The notes beneath the pieces are model-generated. The model saw nothing but the letters and a program-made list of their open reading frames with translations, was not told the origin of the DNA and did not search any database. The position numbers and the translations under genes were made by a program. From a bacterium (lineage in GTDB: Bacteria; Actinomycetota; Actinomycetes; Actinomycetales; Actinomycetaceae), in NCBI GenBank assembly GCA_030544165.1, contig JAUNRP010000124.1, positions 1 through 6,055 of the forward strand: a stretch of 6,055 bases of DNA. Reading direction: 5' to 3'. Below are positions 1 to 5,090 of the stretch, one piece after another (positions within the stretch are counted from its first letter, which is position 1; each line of letters opens with the position of its first letter).

Positions 1-55
1 AGTGGGTTCGATCCACCGATCCTTCGATCCCTCGGCTCTCCCTCACACCCGTGGA

Positions 56-61
56 TAGGCT
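56..61 (+). promoter_or_regulatory. Possible -10 box of the pgi promoter
   Basis: TAGGCT fits the TAnnnT pattern of actinobacterial sigma-70-type -10 elements. It would place the transcript start near position 68, giving a leader of about 30 nt before the pgi ATG at 99. No convincing -35 hexamer lies 16-18 bp upstream (around 33-38 the sequence is CGGCTC), so the call rests on the -10 and its position only. Confidence 0.4.
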
Positions 62-86
62 GGGAGCCGGACACAACGAGCCTCAC

Positions 87-93
87 GAGGAGA
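87..93 (+). promoter_or_regulatory. Ribosome binding site that fixes the pgi start
   Basis: GAGGAGA lies 5 nt before the ATG at 99, which is good Shine-Dalgarno spacing. An earlier in-frame GTG at 51 would add 16 residues, but it overlaps the likely promoter, and the residues added do not look like the start of this enzyme. The ATG at 99 is therefore preferred. Confidence 0.75.
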
Positions 94-98
94 GCCCC

Positions 99-1784
99 AT
101 GACCATCCCCGCCCCCATCGATGCCACCACCACGCAGGCGTGGGCACGCCTGGCCGAGCTCTCCCAGGACCTGAACCCGGACCTCCGCGGCTGGTTCGAG
201 GCCGACCCCGAGCGCGCCGAGACCCTTACCCGCCAGATGGCGGACCTCCACGTGGACCTCTCCAAGAACCTCATCACCCCAGAGGTCCTCGAGGCCCTCC
301 TCCAGCTCGCGGAGGAGACCAAGGTGGCGGACCGCGCGGAGGCCATGTTCACCGGCCAGCACATCAACAACACCGAGGACCGCGCCGTCCTCCACACCGC
401 GCTCCGCACCCCCACCGGCACCGAGCTCACGGTGGACGGCCAGGACGTCATCGAGGACGTCCGCGCCACCATCGAGCGGGTCTACGCGTTCGCGGACACG
501 GTCCGCTCGGGGGAGTGGAAGGGCGTCACCGGCAAGCCCATCAGCACGATCGTGAACGTGGGGATCGGCGGCTCGGACCTCGGCCCGGTCATGGCGTACG
601 AGGCCCTCATGCCCTACGTGAAGGACGGCATCACCTGCCGCTTCATCTCCAACATCGACCCCTCGGACTCCTACGAGTCCACCAAGGATCTGGACCCCGA
701 GACCACCCTCGTGATCGTGGCCTCCAAGACCTTCACCACGCTCGAGACCCTCACCAACGCCCGCCTCGTCCGCTCCTGGCTCCTGGACACCCTCACCCAG
801 AACGGCGCCATCGATGACTCAGATAACGCCAAGGCCGAGGCCGTCTCCAAGCACTTCGTGGCCGTCTCCACCGCCCTGGACAAGGTCCAGGACTTCGGCA
901 TCGATCCAGAAAACGCCTTCGGCTTCTGGGACTGGGTGGGCGGCCGCTACTCGGTCACCAGCGCCGTGGGCACCTCGCTCGCCGTCGCGATCGGCCCGGA
1001 GGCCTTCGAGGAGTTCCTCACCGGCCACCACGCGGTGGACCACCACTTCCGCACCGCCGAGCCCGCCCAGAACGTGCCCCTCCTCATGGGCCTCCTCAAC
1101 GTCTGGTACGTGAACTTCCTGGGCGCCGAGTCCCACGCGGTCCTCCCGTACTGCCAGTACCTCCACCGCTTCCCCGCCTACCTCCAGCAGCTCACCATGG
1201 AGTCCAACGGCAAGTCCGTCCGCTGGGACGGCACCCCCGTCACCTCCGAGACCGGCGAGATCTTCTGGGGCGAGCCCGGCACCAACGGCCAGCACGCCTT
1301 CTACCAGCTCATCCACCAGGGCACGCGCCTCATCCCCGCGGACTTCATCGCCTTCGCCACCCCGGCCCGCCCCCTCACGGACGGCGAGGCCGACGTCCAC
1401 GAGCTCTTCCTCGGCAACTTCTTCGCCCAGACCGCCGCGCTCGCGTTCGGCAAGACCGCCGAGGAGGTCCGCGCAGACGGCGTCCCCGAGGACCTCGTCC
1501 CCGCCAAGACCTTCCCCGGCAACCGCCCCACCACCTCGATCATGGCGCCGGCCCTCACCCCCTCCGTGCTGGGCCAGCTCATCGCCCTCTACGAGCACAT
1601 CACGTTCGTCCAGGGCGCCGTCTGGGGCATCGACTCCTACGACCAGTGGGGCGTCGAGCTCGGCAAGGCCATGGCCAAGGACCTCACCGGCGCCGTCGAG
1701 GGGGACGAGGCCGCGATCGCCCGCCAGGACCCCTCCACCCAGGCCCTCATCCGCTACTACCTCGCCCACCGTCAGGACTCCTGA
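99..1784 (+). CDS. pgi: Glucose-6-phosphate isomerase
   Basis: A 561-residue cytoplasmic enzyme that interconverts glucose-6-phosphate and fructose-6-phosphate in glycolysis and gluconeogenesis. Both classical family signatures are present: WDWVGGRYSVTSAVG around residues 277-291 and the GIDSYDQWGVELGK block ending at residue 523. The sugar-phosphate loop GIGGSDLGP is at 155-163. By comparison with characterised family members, the key residues are Arg283 (GGRYS), catalytic Glu368 (MESNGK), His399 (TNGQHAF), which opens the sugar ring, and Lys523 (GVELGK). The length matches bacterial family members of about 550 residues. The reading frame is intact from start to stop, with strong GC bias at third positions. 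The gene stands alone on the plus strand and converges on the minus-strand HAAS gene, from which it is separated by a strong hairpin. Nothing in it looks damaged or transferred. Confidence 0.98.
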   Translation: MTIPAPIDATTTQAWARLAELSQDLNPDLRGWFEADPERAETLTRQMADLHVDLSKNLITPEVLEALLQLAEETKVADRAEAMFTGQHINNTEDRAVLHTALRTPTGTELTVDGQDVIEDVRATIERVYAFADTVRSGEWKGVTGKPISTIVNVGIGGSDLGPVMAYEALMPYVKDGITCRFISNIDPSDSYESTKDLDPETTLVIVASKTFTTLETLTNARLVRSWLLDTLTQNGAIDDSDNAKAEAVSKHFVAVSTALDKVQDFGIDPENAFGFWDWVGGRYSVTSAVGTSLAVAIGPEAFEEFLTGHHAVDHHFRTAEPAQNVPLLMGLLNVWYVNFLGAESHAVLPYCQYLHRFPAYLQQLTMESNGKSVRWDGTPVTSETGEIFWGEPGTNGQHAFYQLIHQGTRLIPADFIAFATPARPLTDGEADVHELFLGNFFAQTAALAFGKTAEEVRADGVPEDLVPAKTFPGNRPTTSIMAPALTPSVLGQLIALYEHITFVQGAVWGIDSYDQWGVELGKAMAKDLTGAVEGDEAAIARQDPSTQALIRYYLAHRQDS

Positions 1785-1796
1785 CCCACACGAAAC

Positions 1797-1836
1797 GCGC
1801 CCCGACGGCGGAACTCACCTTCCGTCGTCGGGGCGC
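1797..1836. terminator. Strong hairpin between convergent genes, probable bidirectional terminator
   Basis: Bases 1797-1813 pair with 1820-1836 to form an unbroken 17-bp stem with a single G-T wobble (1808/1825) and a 6-nt loop (CTCACC). It begins 12 nt after the pgi stop. The plus-strand tail (CTTCGCGTTCTC) is only mildly T-rich. The minus-strand tail (GTTTCGTGTG) is similar. The position between converging genes suggests that it ends both transcripts, as is common for high-GC hairpins without a long U tract. Confidence 0.8.
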
Positions 1837-1872
1837 CTTCGCGTTCTCCCGGGGGCGACGGCGGAACTCACC
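1803..1872. repeat. 17-bp direct repeat in the convergent intergenic region
   Basis: CGACGGCGGAACTCACC occurs exactly at 1803-1819 and again at 1856-1872, 53 bp apart. The match stops at the base on either side. The first copy forms most of the left arm and the loop of the terminator hairpin. The second copy is the left part of another hairpin (1853-1880). Confidence 0.85.
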
Positions 1873-1880
1873 CGCCGCCC
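1853..1880 (-). terminator. Second hairpin just past the HAAS gene stop
   Basis: GGCGG (1860-1864) pairs with CCGCC (1872-1876) across a 7-nt loop. After a 3-nt bulge, GGGC (1853-1856) pairs with GCCC (1877-1880). It starts about 10 nt after the stop of the minus-strand gene. It may protect the 3' end or help termination before the larger hairpin. It has no U tract of its own. Confidence 0.4.
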
Positions 1881-1889
1881 GAGTCCCAC

Positions 1890-2837
1890 CTACCGCCGGG
1901 CGTCCTCGCGCGGGCGGGCGGCATTCAGGACCGCGGAGAGGAGCGCGTACAGCAGTCCGGCGATGGGCCAGACGATCCATGTGATCCCCCAGTCGCCGGT
2001 GAGGAAGCTCCAGGCGAGGAAGATGATGACCACCAGGATCCAGTAGGGGCTGGACCAGCGGGCGATGGGGGAGTCGTCCGCGCTGGTGGGGCTGGTGGGA
2101 TCGTCCTGGGAGGTGAGGCGGTCGAGGGCGGTGCGGCGCATGCCGCCGCGGATCAGGAGGAACACTCCGAGTCCGATTCCGAGGAGGCCGCCGGCCCGGA
2201 GGGCGTCCACGAGCGCGCCGGACTCCTCGAGGCTCCACCCCACGGCGTTCGCCGCGGCGCCGAGGATGATCGTCACGATCCCGCCCACGATGAGGGCCGT
2301 GAAGGTTCCCTGTTCCTGCTGCCTTAGGCGCTGGTAGCCCGCGAGGGTCACGCCGTCGAGGTGGAGGACGCGGTCCTCGAGCTGTGAGTACTGGCTGAGC
2401 ATCATCCCCGCGGTGACGAACGCTCCCACCCCTGCGGCCACGAACACGAAGAACAGTCCCAGCCCCAACGCGTACTCGGTGATGAGGAGCCGGATCACAA
2501 TCCCGGCCATGATGGCCACGATTCCGCTGCCCACCAGTGTGGCTGCGCGGCCGCTCACCCGGAGGTAGTTCTCGGCATCGCTGGCGGAGAGGGCGATGGC
2601 GGGATCGCCCACGCCGTCGAGTTCGGTGCGGATTCCGAGGTCGTCCGCGAGTTCGTCGAGGTTGCCGAACTGGGTGATGACCCGGCCCACGGCCTCGTTC
2701 TCGCTGAGGCCCTCGGCCCGGAGCTCGTGGTAGCGGTCCTCGCTCATGGCGAGGAGTTCGGCCTTGGCGCGGCGCACCTCGCCCGTGTGGGGCAGGGCGC
2801 GGAACATCTGCTCGATGTAGGTGGTGATGGCATCCAT
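1890..2837 (-). CDS. HAAS-domain integral membrane protein, partner of the PadR repressor
   Basis: A 315-residue protein. Residues 1-70 form a soluble helical domain (EVRRAKAELLAMSEDRYHEL, then GLSENEAVGRVITQFG and LDELADDLG). This is the pattern of the HAAS (HTH-associated alpha-helical signalling, permease-prefix-like) domain usually encoded next to PadR regulators. About six membrane segments follow, near residues 99-119, 123-147, 178-200, 213-230, 264-280 and 284-305, with a polar Ser/Thr/Asp linker at 242-262. The start is the ATG at 2837, not the in-frame start 13 codons earlier inside padR. It has GGAGGA 8 nt upstream and gives the usual MDAITTYIEQMF beginning. The stop of padR is one base before this ATG, so translation is probably coupled. 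Known biology links HAAS proteins to sensing or to modulating PadR activity. The ligand and the function of the membrane part are unknown here. Confidence 0.87.
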   Translation of the reverse strand: MDAITTYIEQMFRALPHTGEVRRAKAELLAMSEDRYHELRAEGLSENEAVGRVITQFGNLDELADDLGIRTELDGVGDPAIALSASDAENYLRVSGRAATLVGSGIVAIMAGIVIRLLITEYALGLGLFFVFVAAGVGAFVTAGMMLSQYSQLEDRVLHLDGVTLAGYQRLRQQEQGTFTALIVGGIVTIILGAAANAVGWSLEESGALVDALRAGGLLGIGLGVFLLIRGGMRRTALDRLTSQDDPTSPTSADDSPIARWSSPYWILVVIIFLAWSFLTGDWGITWIVWPIAGLLYALLSAVLNAARPREDARR

Positions 2838-2838
2838 G

Positions 2839-3168
2839 TCAGTTCTCCTCCCGCACGAACCGGCCGATGACCTCACGGGTCTCGTGCCACTCCGCGCACT
2901 TTGCTTGGTACAGGTCCTCCCCGGTGGGGGTGATGCGGTAGTAGGTGCGGGGGCGGCCCTGGGTCTCCCCGCCCGCGAAGCTCTCGAGCGCGCCGGATTC
3001 CTCCAACCGGCGCATGGCCGAGTACAAGGTGGTCTCCTTGATCACGTACTGGCCGCCGGACTTCTCCTCGATCCGCTTCGAGATGGCGTAGCCGTAGCTC
3101 GGGCCGTCCAGGACGGAATCCAGGACCAGGACGTCCACGTATCCGCGGATCACGTCGCTGCTGATCAT
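2839..3168 (-). CDS. PadR-family transcriptional repressor
   Basis: A 109-residue DNA-binding protein of the short PadR type (usual length about 105-115). The winged helix-turn-helix spans about residues 10-84. GPSYGYAISKRIEE (22-35) is the characteristic second helix, IKETTLYSAMRRLEESG (43-59) contains the recognition helix, and GRPRTYYRITPTG (71-83) is the wing. The C-terminal helix from about 84 to 108 is the usual dimerisation arm. The start is supported by AAGGAGG at 3174-3180, 5 nt upstream of the ATG. It is the first gene of a two-gene operon with the HAAS membrane protein. Its promoter carries a palindrome in the -35/-10 spacer, so autorepression is likely. The inducer cannot be read from the sequence. 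Confidence 0.95.
   Translation of the reverse strand: MISSDVIRGYVDVLVLDSVLDGPSYGYAISKRIEEKSGGQYVIKETTLYSAMRRLEESGALESFAGGETQGRPRTYYRITPTGEDLYQAKCAEWHETREVIGRFVREEN
2846..2851 (-). promoter_or_regulatory. Ribosome binding site of the HAAS gene, inside padR
   Basis: On the minus strand GGAGGA lies 8 nt before the ATG at 2837 and is embedded in the last codons of padR. It decides the start of the HAAS gene. It also means that ribosomes finishing padR arrive directly at the next start (junction TGACATG). Confidence 0.8.
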
Positions 3169-3173
3169 GCGCC

Positions 3174-3180
3174 CCTCCTT
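3174..3180 (-). promoter_or_regulatory. Ribosome binding site of padR
   Basis: AAGGAGG on the minus strand is a near-perfect Shine-Dalgarno sequence 5 nt before the ATG at 3168. It is the strongest such site in the window. Confidence 0.85.
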
Positions 3181-3181
3181 C

Positions 3182-3212
3182 CTACGTCAGCCGTACTGTG
3201 CGTGACGTAGTA
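3182..3212. promoter_or_regulatory. Extra operator half-sites around the padR transcript start
   Basis: TACGTCA at 3183-3189 and its inverse TGACGTA at 3203-3209 repeat the half-site of the spacer palindrome. CTACGTCA (3182-3189) and TGACGTAG (3203-3210) are an exact inverted repeat. TGACGTAGTA (3203-3212) is also an exact inverse of TACTACGTCA at 3229-3238. These lie at and downstream of the predicted start point and suggest a second PadR dimer or cooperative binding. Confidence 0.6.
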
Positions 3213-3215
3213 ACT

Positions 3216-3244
3216 ACTATGCCTGATGTACTACGTCAGGTCAA
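3216..3244 (-). promoter_or_regulatory. Promoter of the padR-HAAS operon
   Basis: On the minus strand, TTGACC (3239-3244) matches the -35 consensus at five of six bases. CATAGT (3216-3221) matches TATAAT at four of six, with exactly 17 bp between them. The transcript would begin near 3209, giving a leader of about 40 nt with AAGGAGG near its end. This is the clearest promoter in the window. The spacer is almost entirely filled by a palindrome (3222-3240). Confidence 0.75.
3222..3240. promoter_or_regulatory. Palindromic operator in the padR promoter spacer
   Basis: CCTGATGTACTACGTCAGG is a 19-bp palindrome centred on 3231 with a single mismatched pair besides the central base. It overlaps the last two bases of the -35 box and fills the spacer to the -10. 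The core TGAYGTA-N-TACGTCA resembles the dyads bound by PadR proteins (ATGT/ACAT-type half-sites). Bound repressor would block polymerase, so the PadR encoded just downstream is the natural candidate ligand. Confidence 0.75.
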
Positions 3245-3276
3245 GTAGTTGGGAGGGGTTGCCCGCTACCCCCGCC

Positions 3277-3849
3277 TCACCGGCCGCCGGGGTGATCGTC
3301 CAGGAGCTCGTCCGGCAGGCGCTCGGTGCCGTTCACGCCAACGAGGATCCGGCGGTCCACCGGCACGCCCGATCGGAGCACGGTCCAGGCGCCGTCCGCC
3401 TCCAGGAGCACCGCTCCCACCGTCTCCACATCGCGGACCCCGGCGCGGCGCAGCGCCACCCAGAGCTCGCTCGCCCGGACGCCGTGGCGCTTGAGTTCGG
3501 CATGGTCGATCAGGCCGCCCACCATCACCACCGAGGCGCCCACCGCGCGGCCGCGGCGCTGGAACATCGGATACTCCCGCACCCGATCCGCCAGCGACTC
3601 CATCAGCAGCAGCGTGACGAGCGCGATCAGCCCGCCCACCAGAGTGGGGGTGTTGCCCAGCATCGAGCGCCCCATCACCGCGCCCAGCACCACCGTGAGC
3701 GCGAACGCGAAGGAGGTGTTGGTGGTGCGGAAGTGCCGCCACCACAGGGCGATCACGGCGGAGAACACGAGGTAGAGCACCGCGGTGGCGATCACCACCC
3801 CCAGGGCGCCCGCCGGGGTGATCCCGATCTGGTACCAGAGCTCGTCCAT
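3277..3849 (-). CDS. DUF421 / YetF-type membrane protein
   Basis: A 190-residue protein with the standard layout of the DUF421 (YetF) family. Three membrane segments lie near residues 13-36, 46-64 and 68-89, followed by a small cytoplasmic domain. Its hallmark is GGLIDHAELKRHGVRASELWVALRRAGV (111-138), then a VETVGAVLLEADGAW strand region (141-155). A variable tail follows, rich in charged residues. The reading frame is open upstream to 4098, but that extension is Arg/Gly/Pro-rich and antisense to other coding sequence. The ATG at 3849 gives the proper N-terminus, MDELWYQIG. No clear Shine-Dalgarno precedes it, and a GAGAAT box ends 6 nt before the ATG, so a leaderless transcript is possible. 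The biochemical role of the family is not established, though some members have been linked to spore germination or stress. The gene is probably separate from the flanking units. Confidence 0.88.
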   Translation of the reverse strand: MDELWYQIGITPAGALGVVIATAVLYLVFSAVIALWWRHFRTTNTSFAFALTVVLGAVMGRSMLGNTPTLVGGLIALVTLLLMESLADRVREYPMFQRRGRAVGASVVMVGGLIDHAELKRHGVRASELWVALRRAGVRDVETVGAVLLEADGAWTVLRSGVPVDRRILVGVNGTERLPDELLDDHPGGR

Positions 3850-3943
3850 GGGGCCATTCTCGCGCGGTGGGCGCGGGGAGCGGCGCGTGGGGTGCAGCGG
3901 CACGCGGGGTCGCCGTGCACCACGGCCTCTACCGCCGCGGCAG
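3850..3943. other. Gap between lipoprotein and DUF421 gene with a hairpin
   Basis: No gene is seen in these 94 bp. An inverted repeat spans 3891-3921: GGTGCA at 3891-3896 pairs with TGCACC at 3916-3921, with an inner GGC/GCC pairing. It overlaps an alternative 6-bp stem (3912-3917 with 3921-3926). Either could end the zincin transcript on the minus strand, but neither has a U tract. GAGAAT (minus strand, 3856-3861) could be a -10 box for a leaderless DUF421 transcript. Confidence 0.35.
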
Positions 3944-5083
3944 CTACGGCCACGCCAGCGTGGACTGGGCCCCCAACCACGTGGCGCAATCCCCCACATG
4001 CCCCCCGATTCCCTGCCGGGTCCAGAACTCCCCGCTCTCCGCGCCCCAGTGGATCTCATCCGAAGGGAACAGGAACCCCACCCGGCGTAGCTCCTCATCC
4101 GTCATGGACGGATCCGCCACCATCCCCGCCGCCAGGCACTCGGCGTTCAGCTCGAGCTGCCGGTCCAGGGTCTCGTCAATATGGAGACCCATCGTGAACG
4201 ACTGGATCGCGTACATCCCGCCCGGCCCCAGCATCTCGTGCTGCAGCGCGTGCCCCACCTCGTGCGCCAGCGTCTTCTCCAGCTCCGGCAGCCACAGCCC
4301 CGGCGAGGCGTAGCCCTCGTACACATAGAGCGCGCGCTCGAAGTAGGTGTACGCCCCCGCCAATCCGGGCTCCGCGCACGGGCCCTGGCCCTGGAACTCC
4401 GGCATTCCGCAGAACCGCACGGGCACGTGCTCGATCAGGCTCGCCCCCACCGAATCCGCCATCGGCCTCCACAGCCCCAGCAGGCAGTCCACGAACTCCT
4501 GGCTTCCGCGCTGCACCTCCTCGGGCGGCAGCTCCGGCATCCGCCCGCCGTCCAGATCCATCCACGGGAGTTCGCACGTACTGCGCGGAATCGGCTGGAT
4601 CGCGAGCTGGTACTGCACCTCCACCGCCGCCGGATCGATCCCCCTGGCCTGCGGGTCCATATAGTCCCGCTCACCCTCCACCGTCCCCCCGAACGGAATC
4701 GCCGGGAAGCCCGCCAGCCACACCCGGTACGTCCCGTCGCTCACCACGTGCCCGCCGCCCGGCGCCGCCGGATCGCTCGTCTCCTGCCACCTCCCGAACA
4801 GCGTGGTCACCCCCTCGATCACGCTCGGCCCGCCCGTCTCGCCTCCCGACGGCGGCGCCCCCGTTGGTCCGCCCGTCTCACCCTCCGTCCCACTCCCCGA
4901 CGGCGGCGCCCCCGTTGGTCCGCCCGTCCCAGTCTCGGAAGTGGGGGCAGACGGAAGGGAGGGGTCGGCTGGTACTGATGCCTCCGTCGTCGGGGGAGAG
5001 GGGGAGGGCGGGGCGGACGGGACGCACGCGACCAGCGCCAACGAGGCGGCGAGGGCCGGGGCCAGCGGGCGGCGCGCGCGCAC
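3944..5083 (-). CDS. Predicted lipoprotein zinc metalloprotease (zincin), paralogue of its upstream neighbour
   Basis: A 379-residue predicted lipoprotein. The start is a GTG at 5083 with AGGGGA 3 nt upstream. A short basic N-terminus and hydrophobic stretch end in lipobox LVAC, so Cys20 would be lipidated. Residues 21-90 are a Pro/Gly/Ser/Thr linker containing two GGPTGAPPSG units. The folded part begins near 94 (LFGRW), then DGTYRVWLAGF (116-126) and CGMPEF (225-230). The metal site is HEVGH at 274-278 with ELNAEC at 311-316. HExxH plus ExxA(D/E)C resembles gluzincins such as M48 and the YpfJ-type neutral zinc metallopeptidases, so Glu311 is the likely third ligand. The C-terminus holds GHVGDCATWL (361-370). 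Besides Cys20 there are exactly six cysteines (170, 200, 225, 236, 316, 366), all matched in the neighbour. The stop of that neighbour is 7 nt upstream, indicating one operon. Substrate unknown; protease activity is inferred from the motif. Confidence 0.85.
   Translation of the reverse strand: MRARRPLAPALAASLALVACVPSAPPSPSPPTTEASVPADPSLPSAPTSETGTGGPTGAPPSGSGTEGETGGPTGAPPSGGETGGPSVIEGVTTLFGRWQETSDPAAPGGGHVVSDGTYRVWLAGFPAIPFGGTVEGERDYMDPQARGIDPAAVEVQYQLAIQPIPRSTCELPWMDLDGGRMPELPPEEVQRGSQEFVDCLLGLWRPMADSVGASLIEHVPVRFCGMPEFQGQGPCAEPGLAGAYTYFERALYVYEGYASPGLWLPELEKTLAHEVGHALQHEMLGPGGMYAIQSFTMGLHIDETLDRQLELNAECLAAGMVADPSMTDEELRRVGFLFPSDEIHWGAESGEFWTRQGIGGHVGDCATWLGAQSTLAWP
4845..4928. repeat. 33-bp exact direct repeat in the lipoprotein linker
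   Basis: The 33 bases at 4845-4877 recur exactly at 4896-4928, a period of 51 bp or 17 codons. They encode the repeated Gly-Gly-Pro-Thr-Gly-Ala-Pro-Pro-Ser-Gly unit of the wall-spanning linker. A shorter partial copy (CCGCCCGTCTC) lies at 4830-4840. The repeat length keeps the frame, so gain or loss of a unit would only change linker length. Confidence 0.9.
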
Positions 5084-5090
5084 GGGTCCC

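Larger units (their letters stand above)
1..98. other. Leader region upstream of pgi with an 8-bp periodic repeat
   Basis: This stretch carries no gene. Three consecutive octamers sit head to tail: TTCGATCC at 7-14, ACCGATCC at 15-22 and TTCGATCC at 23-30, followed by a decayed unit CTCGGCTC at 31-38. They lie just upstream of the possible pgi -10 box, so they could be a binding site for a regulator or simply a short tandem duplication. The sequence cannot tell which. The end of the preceding gene is not visible. Confidence 0.5.

Noticed and set aside
2..17. GTGGGTTCGATCCAC as the T-arm of a tRNA
   Set aside because: With the loop placed correctly (TTCGATC), the second stem pair is G-A, and no acceptor end or CCA follows. 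It is better explained by the octamer repeat.
51..98. Upstream GTG start for pgi
   Set aside because: It overlaps the likely -10 box, and the ATG at 99 has a well-spaced GAGGAGA.
819..1769. Long minus-strand open frame (316 codons) inside pgi
   Set aside because: It is antisense to a confirmed enzyme, made mostly of Gly, Val, Glu, Ala and Leu as expected from the GC-rich opposite strand, and shows no recognisable domain.
3255..3272. GGGGT/ACCCC hairpin as terminator of the DUF421 gene
   Set aside because: Only five pairs with an 8-nt loop and no following T run. Too weak to call in sequence this rich in G and C.
3850..4098. 83-residue N-terminal extension of the DUF421 protein
   Set aside because: The extension is Arg/Gly/Pro-rich, overlaps the lipoprotein gene's 3' end, and the family normally begins shortly before the first membrane segment, as at the ATG at 3849.
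3226..4197. Plus-strand open frame (323 codons) covering the DUF421 gene
   Set aside because: It is antisense to the DUF421 and lipoprotein genes and starts inside the padR operator. The product is His/Arg/Pro/Ala-rich without a motif.
4181..4978. Plus-strand open frame (265 codons) opposite the lipoprotein gene
   Set aside because: Arg/His/Pro-rich shadow of the zincin coding strand. No ribosome binding site or domain supports it.
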